A DNA stretch of 64,000 nt from Mucilaginibacter polytrichastri (GCF_001911425.1 NZ_MPPL01000001.1:2403435-2467434), one strand, 5' to 3'. Positions 18,401 through 28,523 are shown, counted from the first letter of the stretch. Numbers and translations: made by a program. The notes: generated by a model not told the origin, from the sequence alone.

Positions 18401-20168
18401 GAATCAATGGAATTCAATCGGCGTAAAACAATTAATCGGGGTACCCCTTGTTACAGGAAAAAACAACCTCGGTGCCTTGTTACTTACGGTAGAGGATGCC
18501 ATGGAAAGCAAGGAAGATCATTTTCAGCTTTTGAGTAGCATCTGTTCTCAAATGGCCATAGCAGTATCCAATATCAGTGCAAACGAAGAGATTCAGCAAC
18601 GGGCGCATGAAAAATCCTTGTTGCTCAATTTCAGTAACGCAATAGCATCGGTTCGCGGTAAAAAGGAATTATCTCTGGTGATTAACAGGTATATGAAAGA
18701 TATGGGCCTCATTCGGGAGTATGCTGTTCATGCCCTGTCAGATAATAAGTTAACCCATCAATTATTTCTTTTTGATCCTGAAGCAAATTTCACAAGGCAC
18801 TCGGATTTTGGGCAGCCAGATAGGTTCTATGACGTTGAAGACGGCTTCATGAACACGGTGCTTGCGTCATCATCGCCGGTACTGTTCAATGTAAATAAAG
18901 CGAATGAGGGTGCTGTCACACCTGCTTACGTCAGGTTTTGGAAAACATTCGGCTTTGAAGAGGCGCTGGGCCTGCCCCTTCGTTTTGGAAAGGAGAATAT
19001 TGGCATGATGGTTATACATCCCGCCAGCACTTATAATGCAACCGAAGAAGAAAATCAGCTTCTGGAGTCCATCTGTTCTCAAATTGCTATTTCAGTTTCA
19101 AATATCAAAGCCAATGAAAAAGTAAATGACCAGTTAAAAGAAATAGCCAGCTATAAGCAGCAGCTTGAAGAAGAAAAAATCTACCTCACTGAAGAAATTG
19201 AGACGACCTACAATTACGCTGAGATAGTCGGAGAAAGCGAGGAAGTTAAAAAAACGTATAAACTGGTAGACCAGGTTGCCGCTTCTGACAGCACCGTGCT
19301 GATCCTCGGTGAAACGGGTACGGGAAAAGAGCTAATCGCCCGCGCGATCCATAGTAATTCGCCCAGAAAAGGCAAACTTATGGTTAAAGTAAATTGTGCT
19401 GCTCTACCGGCGAACCTTATCGAGAGCGAGTTATTCGGACATGAGCGGGGAAGTTTCACCGGTGCGACAGAGCGCCGCCTTGGAAAATTCGAGCTTGCCA
19501 ATGGCGGAACATTGTTCTTAGATGAGATTGGCGAAATGCCGCTTGATCTCCAGGTTAAACTGCTTCGCGCGCTTCAGGAAAAGGAAATCGAACGCGTCGG
19601 TGGGAAAACTACCATTAAAGTAGATGTGCGCATTATTGCGGCAACCAACCGCGATCTTGAAAAAGAAATGGAAGAGGGCAGATTCAGATCGGACCTGTTT
19701 TACCGGCTGAATATTTTTCCCATATCTCTTCCACCGTTAAGGGAACGAAGGGAAGATATACTTTTACTGGCAACGCATTTCATCCAACGGTATTCAAAAA
19801 AAGCAGGTAAAAATATCAGCCGCTTGAGTACAAGGGCCATGGAAGACCTCAAAAACTATGATTGGCCCGGCAATATCCGGGAACTGGAACATCTGATTGA
19901 ACGAAGCGTATTACTCACCTCCGGTGATATGATTAAACAGGTTCACTTACCCTCAACGCGGCAGCAAATTTTGACAAGTGCAGTAGTCCAGGAGGTCTCG
20001 CTAAAGACAATTGATGAAAACGAGAAGGATCACATCTATAATATTTTGAAATATTGTAAAGGCAAGATAGCCGGTGAAGGGGGTGCGGCCGAAATCCTTG
20101 GCGTTCCGCCCACTACTTTAAATTCAAAAATCAAAAGGCTCGGGATCAGAAGGGAGCATGCCAAATAA
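15444..20168 (+). CDS. Sigma-54 activator with about seven tandem GAF-like domains
   Basis: A 1574-residue paralogue of the 10.3-kb activator. It has about seven GAF-like repeats over residues 1-1215, each opened by a helix like [21 protein letters not shown] and closed by a phrase like [17 protein letters not shown] coiled coil ([18 protein letters not shown]) leads into the AAA+ domain with Walker A GETGTGKE at about 1289, the sigma-54 loop GSFTGA at about 1336 and Walker [10 protein letters not shown]. The HTH is [16 protein letters not shown]. The AAA+ part is nearly identical between the two proteins while the sensor repeats differ strongly, which suggests duplication followed by sensor divergence. 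Target genes are unknown. Confidence 0.9.
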   Translation: MKSEQMLNYLRKFLSEEDVSDTVLTNFLDELMKVGRADFLQLNFEPINDGQFLSCFQAHRKHIPSPNLSKYIKEFAEQHVNHHSFQLFDKTQFIALEASGKPLKGFPYTYIIFIPVHLKQQRTGVLSLGFITDSEPDTFAVELLANELTMLLMKIQLVRTQLQLEKNNALLLNFSQMLSPVVNRQQLFMVLHNQLKKQLDFTYSTVFMMNEKGSELKDFLFDPNTATVENPFQNELRIGKFPIDSDISLESYQNNTQLIYDFDELTANHKIYPFLNSDKTNADKTGFLINLFKGRDVIGNWIVLFKTSQSQHTGLLHLLQLLAAQLTGTILNIMHLEKIEEREFEYGIIQSINSDLSSNLNKDDILGTIHLKMKHLFDFAHHYVAAINEDGATIGTFLKDSESKSRFHPNYRAITKTKYPLNDPVFYKGMLSRDAVIYDMDLMLTRGSLPEYMAINYECGIRKTVVIGLHVGTRILGVWVINLTETQEMNAKQLKLVKDISHQLSIACDNLIANAAVLKRKAESEFLLKLSADITTIRTKRDLFSIINKNLKKLFDFEEIVIMALNENSTYSSFLHSSVLYGAEEFIYPEFPTQQFPCNDGIFNIAADHASAYVFHLDEIIKDPNLPQYLLKEYEQGIRTKVAVTLRDNSHIKGLLFVNAKEETIYTDHQVDLIYGASLQFATAFSNILGSEENQEREGERNLLLSFSNQIAAVRDYDQLLQVITFQLKKVLGFSHIMVGTMSDDDEYFSAYLLDPDTKNKNHPIHRINTIRRFPVDDGVINKVFTSGLPVTLDLNTLAEQQDLPVYLNINRESGINQAIAARFSKGVFAFGFLMIFYEAVTPPDARALSLIAGLAQQIAITVSNIIANEDIQKKEAAKTKLLKFSGAIASIRSKEELSDVIDEQLIGLKICEGYELRLLTAEKKSTYSYLSNFSSFAEHELGNPEGQVSSVEEVCPFIDCVLKSGKPAIYNLKEFPVDDTTPQWMNQWNSIGVKQLIGVPLVTGKNNLGALLLTVEDAMESKEDHFQLLSSICSQMAIAVSNISANEEIQQRAHEKSLLLNFSNAIASVRGKKELSLVINRYMKDMGLIREYAVHALSDNKLTHQLFLFDPEANFTRHSDFGQPDRFYDVEDGFMNTVLASSSPVLFNVNKANEGAVTPAYVRFWKTFGFEEALGLPLRFGKENIGMMVIHPASTYNATEEENQLLESICSQIAISVSNIKANEKVNDQLKEIASYKQQLEEEKIYLTEEIETTYNYAEIVGESEEVKKTYKLVDQVAASDSTVLILGETGTGKELIARAIHSNSPRKGKLMVKVNCAALPANLIESELFGHERGSFTGATERRLGKFELANGGTLFLDEIGEMPLDLQVKLLRALQEKEIERVGGKTTIKVDVRIIAATNRDLEKEMEEGRFRSDLFYRLNIFPISLPPLRERREDILLLATHFIQRYSKKAGKNISRLSTRAMEDLKNYDWPGNIRELEHLIERSVLLTSGDMIKQVHLPSTRQQILTSAVVQEVSLKTIDENEKDHIYNILKYCKGKIAGEGGAAEILGVPPTTLNSKIKRLGIRREHAK

Positions 20169-20347
20169 CAGAAGTTGTTCAATCCTCCGAAGCGATATTA
20201 ATTGGCACCTTCTTAAGTGCTTTGAAAGAATGGTTTATCCACCATGAAAATTAAAAACTGAATTAGCAAAGAGGTTTAATAAATATTGATTTCTTTAACT
20301 CTTCGTAAACCGAAAATTCCAATTGACTATCTCCATAGCTCGTTAAG

Positions 20348-20935
20348 TTGATGAAAAAAGTACTATTACTGCTCATTGAAGGCTTTGAATTTTTAGAGGC
20401 AAGCGCATTCATAGATGTGATGGGCTGGAACTCGCTTGAAGGTGACCGAAATACCCGGCTTTACACTTGCGGACTTACAAAAGAAGTTAAAAGCTCGTTT
20501 AGTCAAAAAGTACTGGTTGATTATTCGATTGATGAAATTGATGCGGCTACCTTTGCAGCCCTGGCGGTGCCAGGGGGATTTGAAGAATACCATTTTTATG
20601 AACACGCCTACCGGGAGGAAGTCCTCCAATTAATCAGAGATTTTCATCTATCGGATAAATGGGTCGCTTCTATTTGTACGGGGGCTTTTCCGCTTGCCAA
20701 ATCCGGAATTCTTACCGGAAAGATGGGTACAACGTACAATCTGTCCTCTGAACTGCAGGATGAGTTCCGGCGATTGGGCGTAAACGTTCTACAGGAGCCC
20801 ATCGTTACCGATAACCGCATCATTACATCCTGGAACCCTTCAACAGGTATCGATGTAGCATTCCAATTACTTGAACACCTTACGTCAATAGAAAATGTTG
20901 ATCACGTCAGGGCATTGATGGGCTTTCAAAAATAA
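20348..20935 (+). CDS. DJ-1/PfpI family protein
   Basis: A 195-residue protein of the DJ-1/ThiJ/PfpI superfamily. The conserved Glu is in LIEGFEF near residue 10-14. The nucleophile Cys sits in the elbow SICTGAFPLAKSGIL near residue 109, with AVPGGFEEY before it. Family members act as glyoxalases, deglycases, chaperones or stress proteins, so the exact role is open. It follows the tandem-GAF activator on the same strand after 179 bp and could be a target of it. Confidence 0.88.
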   Translation: MMKKVLLLLIEGFEFLEASAFIDVMGWNSLEGDRNTRLYTCGLTKEVKSSFSQKVLVDYSIDEIDAATFAALAVPGGFEEYHFYEHAYREEVLQLIRDFHLSDKWVASICTGAFPLAKSGILTGKMGTTYNLSSELQDEFRRLGVNVLQEPIVTDNRIITSWNPSTGIDVAFQLLEHLTSIENVDHVRALMGFQK

Positions 20936-21013
20936 TGCTGTAGCGTTTTTAATTTTCTTTAGGACATTACCTGCCTAATTCTCACTGCCAGCAATATCGT
21001 ATAGTTTTTAAGA

Positions 21014-21421
21014 TCATAACTTAACCCTCATCGACATGATCACAAAATATAAAGCCCATGCGACAAGAAATATAATAATGACAACGATCCACCATGGAAT
21101 ACTTTGTGGCGTCTCGCTGCCGTGTAAAACAAAAGATTTCTGATCACCTTTGCCATAAGCGTTGATCATCAGTGGTAACGTACCTTCGACGACCTCATCA
21201 TTTTTTAGGCCTTCAATGGCTATTGCCGGCCCGTTCCTCACGGTAAAGGGAACGAGTTTGATTCCCTCTTTCCCTTGTTGGTCTTTACTCACGACTTTAA
21301 GTACGTGCTTGCCGTCAATCAGTTTCCTGGTATCCAGGTCAAAAGTAACGGGCACCGGAAAGTCGCCGATAGGCTGCGGATCATCATCCATAAACAGGAT
21401 CACCGAACTGGTAGATTTCAT
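21014..21421 (-). CDS. Single-pass membrane protein of the cbb3 oxidase cluster
   Basis: A 135-residue protein. Residues 1-100 are a predicted beta-rich domain, and a single C-terminal membrane helix (IPWWIVVIIIFLVAWALYF) ends the protein, so the soluble part would face the periplasm if the C-terminus is cytoplasmic. It starts 4 bp downstream of the 85-residue gene and is last in the oxidase cluster. I do not recognise the family. It may be an accessory or assembly subunit of the oxidase. Confidence 0.7.
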   Translation of the reverse strand: MKSTSSVILFMDDDPQPIGDFPVPVTFDLDTRKLIDGKHVLKVVSKDQQGKEGIKLVPFTVRNGPAIAIEGLKNDEVVEGTLPLMINAYGKGDQKSFVLHGSETPQSIPWWIVVIIIFLVAWALYFVIMSMRVKL

Positions 21422-21425
21422 AAGC

Positions 21426-21683
21426 TTAATTTTCTAATATCGATCTTTTAATATGCAATGCGTTACTTTCAGCTGGCTTTATAAAACATTGGATGGTTGC
21501 ATAAAGCGTATAAACCGTAATTAATACCATCACGGCAACGATTAAATAGTCCCAATTACTATCCGGCCCTGCCCCATGGGTAATGCCCTGTAAGAATTTC
21601 GGCTGCTGTTTTTTGCAGGCTTCGCAAGCTATGCCGGCTAAGGCGTACATACATAGACCTGTGGTGACGATTATTCTTTTCAT
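21426..21683 (-). CDS. Small membrane protein of the cbb3 oxidase cluster
   Basis: An 85-residue protein with an N-terminal signal-like stretch, a CEACKK motif near residue 20 and one membrane helix (YLIVAVMVLITVYTLYATI). Its position after CcoN and CcoO is where the small subunit CcoQ is often found, but sequence similarity to CcoQ is not evident. The Cys pair could bind metal or be a lipid or redox site. It is 38 bp from ccoO and 4 bp from the next gene. Confidence 0.7.
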   Translation of the reverse strand: MKRIIVTTGLCMYALAGIACEACKKQQPKFLQGITHGAGPDSNWDYLIVAVMVLITVYTLYATIQCFIKPAESNALHIKRSILEN

Positions 21684-21721
21684 AGAATTTTAGATTTTCA
21701 ATGTTTAATTAGACTGTATGG

Positions 21722-22753
21722 TCATTTTGTAATTTTCTGCTTTTTTAATTGGCTGATGATCTTTCTGACTTCATCTTCAGTAACTTTCCTGGATTTATTG
21801 CCCCAGCTGCTTCTTTCGTGGTTGATAATGGCGGCAATCTCTTCCGGTTTCAGGCTATTATTGGTTCCTACAGGCGGCATGACGCCATAGCCTTCACTAA
21901 CACGCCCGTTATACCCTTGCATAATGATGGTGATCTGAATATCCGGATCTTCGTCTAGCACTACCTTACTTCCTTTTAATGCCGGGAAAGCACCAAGCAG
22001 ACCTTCGCCATTTTCCTGATGACAGGACTGACAGTTGGCTGCATATAAGGCGGCCCCATCAAATTGAGGCTTAGCAATCGATGAACCTGCTGTGTTGGTT
22101 GAATTCTCATCCTGATGCTTTTTGCCGTATAGAAAAATTGGCACCGCTTTACCGGAAGGAAGTGGCGTCTGTTTAAGCGATTTCAGGTAAGCCACCAGCG
22201 CCAGCACTTTGTGAGAAGCCACGATGTTACCTGTAATTTCTTCCCTGAAGTTTGCCGGTACATTTACCTGAACGTCATCCGAAGATTTATATTCTTTAAC
22301 GTCAAAAAGCCAAGCATAGGAAGGCATCACAGATGCTGGCACCACGGACCGGGGATTAAATAAATGCAAAAGATGCCAGTCGTCACTTGGCTGTCTGTTG
22401 CCAATATCAGTCAGATCCGGCCCCGTGCGTTCAGAACCCATTAACGTGGCCGTATTACGCCAGATATCAATCCGTTTGTTCCTTGCGTAATCAGCCGCTA
22501 TACTTGGACGGCTGCCAAAGACCTTATCCATTTCAACATTGCGCACCTGTTGGGTGTGGCAGGCCGTACACCCTTCTGCTATAAATACCGCCTTTCCTTC
22601 CGTTTCTAAAGGGTTAAGGGGTTTGCTATTTGGCAAGGGTGCATTTTGATCCTGGTTATTTGCTGCCGGCAATATGGCGACGAACAAGGTGAGCGTCAGG
22701 AAAAAAACCAATGCCACGGTGAATAATACTTTGTGATTGTTATAAATTTCCAT
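21722..22753 (-). CDS. ccoO: cbb3 oxidase subunit CcoO fused to a second cytochrome c domain
   Basis: A 343-residue membrane-anchored dihaem cytochrome. One N-terminal helix (residues 8-30) precedes a CcoO domain with haem site GCTACHTQQ near residue 61 and the family phrase GSERTGPDL. A second class-I cytochrome c domain has NCQSCHQENGEG near residue 238 and a Met ligand candidate in GVMPP. Typical CcoO is about 200 residues with one haem, so the extra domain may replace the electron-input role of CcoP, which is not encoded nearby. It lies 9 bp downstream of ccoN. Confidence 0.9.
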   Translation of the reverse strand: MEIYNNHKVLFTVALVFFLTLTLFVAILPAANNQDQNAPLPNSKPLNPLETEGKAVFIAEGCTACHTQQVRNVEMDKVFGSRPSIAADYARNKRIDIWRNTATLMGSERTGPDLTDIGNRQPSDDWHLLHLFNPRSVVPASVMPSYAWLFDVKEYKSSDDVQVNVPANFREEITGNIVASHKVLALVAYLKSLKQTPLPSGKAVPIFLYGKKHQDENSTNTAGSSIAKPQFDGAALYAANCQSCHQENGEGLLGAFPALKGSKVVLDEDPDIQITIIMQGYNGRVSEGYGVMPPVGTNNSLKPEEIAAIINHERSSWGNKSRKVTEDEVRKIISQLKKQKITK

Positions 22754-22762
22754 GGCAGATAA

Positions 22763-24925
22763 TTAAAGGTTGGTTTCTACAGGTAAATGATCCATTTGGC
22801 TAATGATCTCCTCGCGGATATCCGGCTCGGTTCGTCCAGCAATCATGACATAAAGGTTCCAGGCGAAAAACAGGTGAGATGTCCACATCAGCGATCCGCC
22901 GATTGCTCGCCATAACCAATAGGGTGCCATCAGCATTACGCCATCTATAAAAGGTTTACCGGCCATCCATGACATTCCCTTTAACGTGCCGCCTATCATT
23001 AATGGAATCGTATAAAACAAAATGCCGATCAGTGCAAGCCAAAAGTGCGCGCCGACTAAGCTTTGCCTTGGTTCGTGGCCTGTTAGCCTTGGCACCAGTG
23101 TGTAGATGAAGCCCCAAAGTAAAAATGCGATGATACCATACATCGTGATGTGAGAGTGGGCAACCGCAAAGTCGGTAAAGTGCCAGATCAGGTTCGTATC
23201 TCTAAAAGCCTCCGCAGTTCCCTGGGTGGAGCCGATAAAGTAGAAGATGATCCCGACAAGATAAAATGGCAAGGTATAGGTGCGCGCAATTTTATAGAAA
23301 TTCCCCCTGAAAGTCATCAGGAAATTGGTTGTGCCTGAGAAAACAGGGATTAGCATTCCCATACTGCCGACAATGGCCACTGTTTGCAGCCACCAGGGTA
23401 TCGCACTGAAAATAAAGTGGTGACTTCCGATAGTCGTGTAAAAGAGGATCTGTGTCCAGAAAGCAAGTATGCCAAGACTATAAGAATAGATCGGCGTATT
23501 CAACTGCTGCGGCAGAAAATAATAGATCAGGCCAAGGTTAAAGAGCATGAACCACATCCCTACGGCCTGGTGCATGTAGTATCCCTGCACTACCGTTTCC
23601 CCCAGGCCGTTTTGCCACCAGGGTAAATAGCCTACCAGCACAATTACAACAAGAAACATCAACGCAGCGACAATGTACCAGTTGGATATATAAATTTCTT
23701 TTGTAGCCCGTCGGGCGACAGTCCGTATGAAATTATACAGCGTCGTGATGATTCCCGATGCAAATAGTGCCATAGCCGGCCAGATATATTCCCGATACTC
23801 ACCGCCGCCGTTATTGATCCCGTTTAATAATAGCAGTGTACCCGCAACAACGGCGCTGTTCATCAGGACAAGTGTAACGTAACCGTGTTTGATATTCGCA
23901 ATCGGCGTATTGCTGACTGTAGGCACGACATAATAACCCAGTCCGATCATCGCCAGGGACGACCAGCCCCAGAAAACCATATTAGTATGTACAGGCCTTA
24001 GCCTTCCAAAGCTTAGCCAGCTTACATGATCTACATCCGGGGATACAAACTTGATACCCATATACTCCCCTATAGATGTACCCAAAACGAGCCAAAAGGC
24101 AGCCGTTCCCAAATACCACAAGATCAGCTTCACCAGTCGGGGATCTATATTATGCTTGGGAGATGCGCTTCGCTTTGATGAAATGAAACGTGGCGAACTT
24201 ACTTCAGCAATGTTACGGAGAAGCCCCGTTCTATCAGCCGCTTCCATATGCCCTTCCAGTTCATAATTGCTTAATTTAAAATCAAGTGCCTGCTTGCGCT
24301 GCAATAATATCTCATGGGTGGCGGCTGTCATATGATTGGCATCGGCCAGCTTTTCCGCTAGAAGCCTTGCCTCCTGCTTTATCCGCCTATAGTGGGTGAT
24401 ACGAACCAGCCGACTAAGCTTTAAGCATATAAAAAAAACGGTAGCTACGAGCGGGATAAAAATCAAAACCAGCATGATGATCATACCAGGGCTTCCAGCC
24501 GGTGACCGGGTAGAAGCCGGAGCCTGCGCGTGAGCTTCAATGGCGGTAAAGGCTATCAAAAAAGCTATCGGCAAACTTTTCGTTAAAAAGTCTGATTTAT
24601 CCGAATCATTCAATTTTCGGTAGTTTTTATGATCAAGTATTTTTTTCAACTGTCCGGCCTCAAAATCATTGATATGTGCTTCAACATCCGATTTGTCGGG
24701 TGAGGGAAAATTGCTTTCTTTTTTCAGACGCGAACTAAGCCTTAATAGCCAAAAAGCCAACGAAAGCAAGCTTACAAATGCGGCGATAATGTATACCAAT
24801 GGGCCTGGAGCGGGTGAAAAATCACTTGCGTTCGGTACACTGTCGGAATCTTGGGCCCGGACAAATCCGGACGTGCCTAATATCAAAAAGAAAATTAAGC
24901 CAAGGGGAACAAATTTGGACTTCAT
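22763..24925 (-). CDS. ccoN: cbb3-type cytochrome c oxidase subunit I with N-terminal extension
   Basis: The catalytic haem-copper subunit: it reduces O2 to water at high affinity and pumps protons in the inner membrane. The core begins near residue 265 and has about twelve helices. The conserved histidines are visible in RPVHTNMVFWGW, YYMHQAVGMW, GSHHFIF (CuB pair) and VAHSHITMYG. The 720-residue length exceeds the usual 470-490 because of a 260-residue extension. That part has a signal-like segment, a helix (LVYIIAAFVSLLSLAFWLL), a second hydrophobic stretch and a charged linker. Its role is unknown. No ccoG, ccoI, ccoS or ccoH gene occurs in the window. Confidence 0.93.
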   Translation of the reverse strand: MKSKFVPLGLIFFLILGTSGFVRAQDSDSVPNASDFSPAPGPLVYIIAAFVSLLSLAFWLLRLSSRLKKESNFPSPDKSDVEAHINDFEAGQLKKILDHKNYRKLNDSDKSDFLTKSLPIAFLIAFTAIEAHAQAPASTRSPAGSPGMIIMLVLIFIPLVATVFFICLKLSRLVRITHYRRIKQEARLLAEKLADANHMTAATHEILLQRKQALDFKLSNYELEGHMEAADRTGLLRNIAEVSSPRFISSKRSASPKHNIDPRLVKLILWYLGTAAFWLVLGTSIGEYMGIKFVSPDVDHVSWLSFGRLRPVHTNMVFWGWSSLAMIGLGYYVVPTVSNTPIANIKHGYVTLVLMNSAVVAGTLLLLNGINNGGGEYREYIWPAMALFASGIITTLYNFIRTVARRATKEIYISNWYIVAALMFLVVIVLVGYLPWWQNGLGETVVQGYYMHQAVGMWFMLFNLGLIYYFLPQQLNTPIYSYSLGILAFWTQILFYTTIGSHHFIFSAIPWWLQTVAIVGSMGMLIPVFSGTTNFLMTFRGNFYKIARTYTLPFYLVGIIFYFIGSTQGTAEAFRDTNLIWHFTDFAVAHSHITMYGIIAFLLWGFIYTLVPRLTGHEPRQSLVGAHFWLALIGILFYTIPLMIGGTLKGMSWMAGKPFIDGVMLMAPYWLWRAIGGSLMWTSHLFFAWNLYVMIAGRTEPDIREEIISQMDHLPVETNL

Positions 24926-24987
24926 ATTGGTGACTGTATAGTGTTAGATATGCTTAAGCTGGGTAATATTCGTTGGAAAACGATTGA

Positions 24988-25407
24988 TTATTCGCCGGAT
25001 CTAAACAACTGCGTTTGGCTTAATTCTGGCTTGTAATTCATCCCAGGCGTTAAGAAATACAATAAAACAAGCCGGGAGTATCTAAAATTAAAGGGAGATA
25101 ATACGATCGAAATCGTCAGGATTATACCCACATACAACCATGGGTTAACACTTCCGGTAAGAACACTTATTGCTACTGCGGCGGTAACCATTTCTGCTAC
25201 ATTAAAAGCGTAACTCAGCAACATGGCTACATAAAAGTATCCGGGTTCGATTTCAAATGTTAGTTGACAATGTGGACATATCTTATTCATATGCTGGCCG
25301 TGTAATCCATACATGCTATTAGAGAACATCTGTCCTTTGCGGCATCGCGGACACATCGCCTGAACAAAGGCTGGCCACAATGGGATCGGTTTTGGTTGAT
25401 TTGTCAT
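24988..25407 (-). CDS. DUF983 family membrane protein
   Basis: A 139-residue protein with an N-terminal zinc-ribbon-like pair, CPRCRKG (from residue 19) and CPHCQL (about 45), followed by two or three membrane helices. This is the DUF983 layout. DUF983 genes are often found near respiratory genes in proteobacteria and Bacteroidota, and here it lies 62 bp upstream of ccoN on the same strand. The function is not established. Confidence 0.85.
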   Translation of the reverse strand: MTNQPKPIPLWPAFVQAMCPRCRKGQMFSNSMYGLHGQHMNKICPHCQLTFEIEPGYFYVAMLLSYAFNVAEMVTAAVAISVLTGSVNPWLYVGIILTISIVLSPFNFRYSRLVLLYFLTPGMNYKPELSQTQLFRSGE

Positions 25408-25444
25408 CGGTTTAATTGTTAATGGTTGGTCTGATATTCAAAGA

Positions 25445-26995
25445 CTAATGATCAGAAATAATAACTGGCCCCCCTGCCCTTTTCGCCTGCTTTAGAACCA
25501 GCAATAAAAGAGGAAGTGCTATCGCGAAAATCAATCCCAGCAGAAAAAAAGAATCGTCAAAGCTTAACAGCGTTGATTGTTTTACCACGATACTGTCAAT
25601 CAATTTGAATGCTTTTGTGCGGGAATCAAAAACACCTGATCCTTTCGACTGAAAATATTGCATATACCCCGCCAAACGGCTTGTCACTTCAGGATTGTCA
25701 GCTGTAATGTGCGTGATAAGGTCTACTCTATGCGACGCGGTTCTTCTGGCCAGGTAGGTGTTAAATATTGAAATCCCAAATGAGCCGCCCAATTGGCGCA
25801 TCATGTTGTTCAATGACGCGCCCTGTGGAATATCTTTATCGGGCAAGGACGAAACGGCAAGCGCGGTAAGCGGTACGGTTAAAAGTGCAAGCCCGAGTGC
25901 GCGAAAAATCAGCGCGGAGGCTATTTCGTTGGCAGAAGTGTCAAGGGTTAGCCCTGACATACGGTGGTTAAAGTATATAAAGAGACAGAATCCTACAAAG
26001 ATAATGATGACGGGAGACACTCCTTTTTGAAGCAGCTTGCCGGAAATTATTAGTCCTAAAATGGCAAGCACGGCACCGGGCAGGAGTAAAAGGCCACTTT
26101 GTGAGGGCGTAAATCCAAGAATCCGCTGCGAAACGACAGGTGTTAGATAAATGGAGGTGAATAAGCCCAGGCCGGTAATAAACGTTAGGATCGCAGCGAC
26201 GCTTAGCGTTTTACTTTTCAGCACTCGAAGATTTACGACTGGTGCAACGATACGGAGTTCCCATATGATAAATGCTGTCAACGCAACGAATGCGATCACG
26301 CTTAGCCATATGATATAACCTGCCGAAAACCAATCATCTGTTTCGCCTCTTTCAAGGACTGTTTGCAGTGACCCGATGCCTACCGCCAGCAAGGCAATCC
26401 CTGCCCAGTCTACCTTATTGACTACCGGTTTTGTCGGCGGTTCAGTTAAAAGGAAATAACAGGATACAGCCGCTGCTATACCGAGCGGGATATTAATATA
26501 AAAAATCCATGGCCATGAAATATTCTCCGTTATATAACCTCCAAGAGTTGGGCCAATTGTCGGGCCGATAAAAACGCCCACGCCAAATACTGCGCTGGCG
26601 ATGCCCTGTTTCGACTTTGGAAATTGCTCAAAAACTACAACCTGCGAAACGGAAAGCAATGCGCCTCCGCCAATACCCTGAATAAACCTAAAGAATACCA
26701 GTGTCCAGATATTATCGGCGTGGCCACACATGAAAGAACAAAAAGTAAAAAGCACTATTGACCCAATATAATAGTTGCGCCGACCGAGCTTGGCGGTCAA
26801 AAAACTTGTCATGGGAATGATGATCACATTAGCAATCGCGTAGGACGTGATTACCCATGAGGTATCCTCCAGTGTCGAACCAAGGTTTCCGCTCATGTAG
26901 TTTAGAGCCACATTGACAATTGAAGTATCAATGAGTTCCATTATAGCGGCCAGGATAACCGTAAAAATTAAAATATTCCGTTTTAAATTTGTCAT
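25445..26995 (-). CDS. DHA2-family (EmrB/QacA-type) MFS drug exporter
   Basis: A 516-residue inner-membrane transporter with about 14 helices. The motif-A region TAKLGRRNYYIGS and motif C (GVFIGPTIGPTLGGYI) mark it as a DHA2 proton antiporter. The first helix holds the DHA2 phrase LMELIDTSIVNVAL. No EmrA-type or TolC-type partner lies beside it. It is 37 bp upstream of the DUF983 gene and may head an operon that runs into the oxidase genes. The exported compounds are unknown. Confidence 0.92.
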   Translation of the reverse strand: MTNLKRNILIFTVILAAIMELIDTSIVNVALNYMSGNLGSTLEDTSWVITSYAIANVIIIPMTSFLTAKLGRRNYYIGSIVLFTFCSFMCGHADNIWTLVFFRFIQGIGGGALLSVSQVVVFEQFPKSKQGIASAVFGVGVFIGPTIGPTLGGYITENISWPWIFYINIPLGIAAAVSCYFLLTEPPTKPVVNKVDWAGIALLAVGIGSLQTVLERGETDDWFSAGYIIWLSVIAFVALTAFIIWELRIVAPVVNLRVLKSKTLSVAAILTFITGLGLFTSIYLTPVVSQRILGFTPSQSGLLLLPGAVLAILGLIISGKLLQKGVSPVIIIFVGFCLFIYFNHRMSGLTLDTSANEIASALIFRALGLALLTVPLTALAVSSLPDKDIPQGASLNNMMRQLGGSFGISIFNTYLARRTASHRVDLITHITADNPEVTSRLAGYMQYFQSKGSGVFDSRTKAFKLIDSIVVKQSTLLSFDDSFFLLGLIFAIALPLLLLVLKQAKRAGGPVIISDH

Positions 26996-27421
26996 AAAAC
27001 CAAATTTGCTAAATCAATAAAAGCCACTCTTAGCCTCCCTATCTATTTCCGACCTAATCATAACGGGGTAGCTTAGCATAAAGGCTTTCATATTAATTGC
27101 AAGGCGCTATCTGAACCTTATTCGATTCCATGATTTACGCCTTACTGACAACCGAGTAAGCCATCATTATGCCACGAAATAACTATCTGATAAATAAGTA
27201 GTTAATCAATAATTCCTAATTTGTGAATTATTTGATTTCGTCATTAGGCGAATTGGAAACGAAATAAAGTCTAAAAGAATGACCCTTTAAATCAGAAGAA
27301 CTCTGATATTCTATAGATTTCGAGAGGATAACGTGCGTTGACCAAAAGGCTTTTCAAAGACAATTAATGCCAATGAAAAGCCAGTGCCGGAAACTTCGGT
27401 TTTATTATAGGGTAGCGGACA
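26996..27421. other. Intergenic region between MFS and amidohydrolase genes
   Basis: A/T-rich, 426 bp. It should hold the promoter of the MFS gene (start at 26995), but no clear -7 box was found. A hairpin near 27344-27382 may end the amidohydrolase transcript. No gene is supported. Confidence 0.4.
27344..27382 (-). terminator. Weak terminator-like hairpin after the amidohydrolase gene
   Basis: Arms GGCTTTTCA (27348-27356) and TGAAAAGCC (27374-27382) pair perfectly with a 17-nt loop. On the minus strand a TTTT run follows. The long loop makes this only a moderate candidate. Confidence 0.45.
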
Positions 27422-28450
27422 TTAACGGGACATCTCGCTGATCTGCTGCTTTGACAATCTTAAAAAACGCGCTGCATTATTAAAAAATATATCACGTTTC
27501 TGTTCTTTAGTCAGGAATGGCGCGCTTTCAATATTTTCGATGCTCTTTTCCATTGCCCCGGGCCATATCATCTGATCCGAACCATACATGATCCTTTTTT
27601 CAAAACCAGCGTCAACAAGCCTTTTAAGATACTGATAGAATTCTTTTTGAGGAATAATGTAATCAATCACACCGAGATCTACATATAACTGAGGATATGT
27701 GTAGAGCATCGCAATCATGTCATCTATCATTGGCCAACCTGCATGCATGGCATAAAGCCTTAACTTAGGATGCCTGATCAGCGCCTCTTCCAGAACTAAT
27801 GGACTGTGCATTCTTGCCCGATAGTTTGGCGCTCCCTGGTAAGATGCTCCCGGAGGACCCGGACCTATATGGATTCCTAAAGGGACATCAAGATCTTCCG
27901 CCATCTTTAAATAAGGTTCAAAAACGGTGTCTGACGGAAGAATGCCTTCATATTGAATGGCAACTTCAGAAAAAACTTTAAATTCTCCGGTTTTAAATAA
28001 ACGCCGCAAAGAATCGGCATCCAGCTTTTCAGATTTAATATGGCTAAAATCCCAATAAACACCGTTTATGATATGTTTAGGTTCGGCTGCTTTCCATTTT
28101 CTTACCCGGTCAAGACTACCGCTAAGCACACCATATATGTTTCTCTTTCTAAGAATGGCTATGGTGGCCTGCTCTAATTCATCATCAGTCTTAGGCGAGG
28201 TTATAGAATGATCACTCCAGGATCCCGTTTTTTGTTCTTGCAAGAATACATCAGCAAAATTGTTTTTCGGGTCATTTGCCCCCCAATTATCAAAAGGCGC
28301 GCCGATCTTTAGCGGTGGTGTGCCAAAGTCATTGATGCTGATCGCATGCAGGTGCATATCAATGATCGGCAAAGGCCGTTTTAGCTGCTGGGCGTTTAAG
28401 CCGATTGCTATAAACATCAGGAAAATAATTGTCACAGTAGGTTTTTTCAT
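27422..28450 (-). CDS. Exported amidohydrolase-family (TIM-barrel) enzyme
   Basis: A 342-residue protein with a signal peptide (residues 1-20, ending before QQLKR). The amidohydrolase_2 layout is visible: HLH metal ligands in IDMHLHAI near residue 33, a later His in YAMHAGWP and the catalytic Asp in YGSDQMIWPG. Related enzymes hydrolyse or decarboxylate ring acids and lactones. The 17-bp element of the GMC and ALDH promoters occurs 75-91 bp upstream with two mismatches, so it may belong to the same regulon although it is 23 kb away. The substrate is unknown. Confidence 0.88.
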   Translation of the reverse strand: MKKPTVTIIFLMFIAIGLNAQQLKRPLPIIDMHLHAISINDFGTPPLKIGAPFDNWGANDPKNNFADVFLQEQKTGSWSDHSITSPKTDDELEQATIAILRKRNIYGVLSGSLDRVRKWKAAEPKHIINGVYWDFSHIKSEKLDADSLRRLFKTGEFKVFSEVAIQYEGILPSDTVFEPYLKMAEDLDVPLGIHIGPGPPGASYQGAPNYRARMHSPLVLEEALIRHPKLRLYAMHAGWPMIDDMIAMLYTYPQLYVDLGVIDYIIPQKEFYQYLKRLVDAGFEKRIMYGSDQMIWPGAMEKSIENIESAPFLTKEQKRDIFFNNAARFLRLSKQQISEMSR

Positions 28451-28523
28451 TTGGATATTGAATTAAAAACGAGGGAAAATCCTTCGCTTTAAAAGCCAAA
28501 TCTCTACCAAAAAGCTGCTAAAA

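Noticed and set aside
20209..20230. GGCACC...GTGCTTT resembles a sigma-54 promoter upstream of the DJ-1 gene
   Set aside because: The spacing between GG and GC is 13 bp, not the required 10, so it does not match a -24/-12 element.
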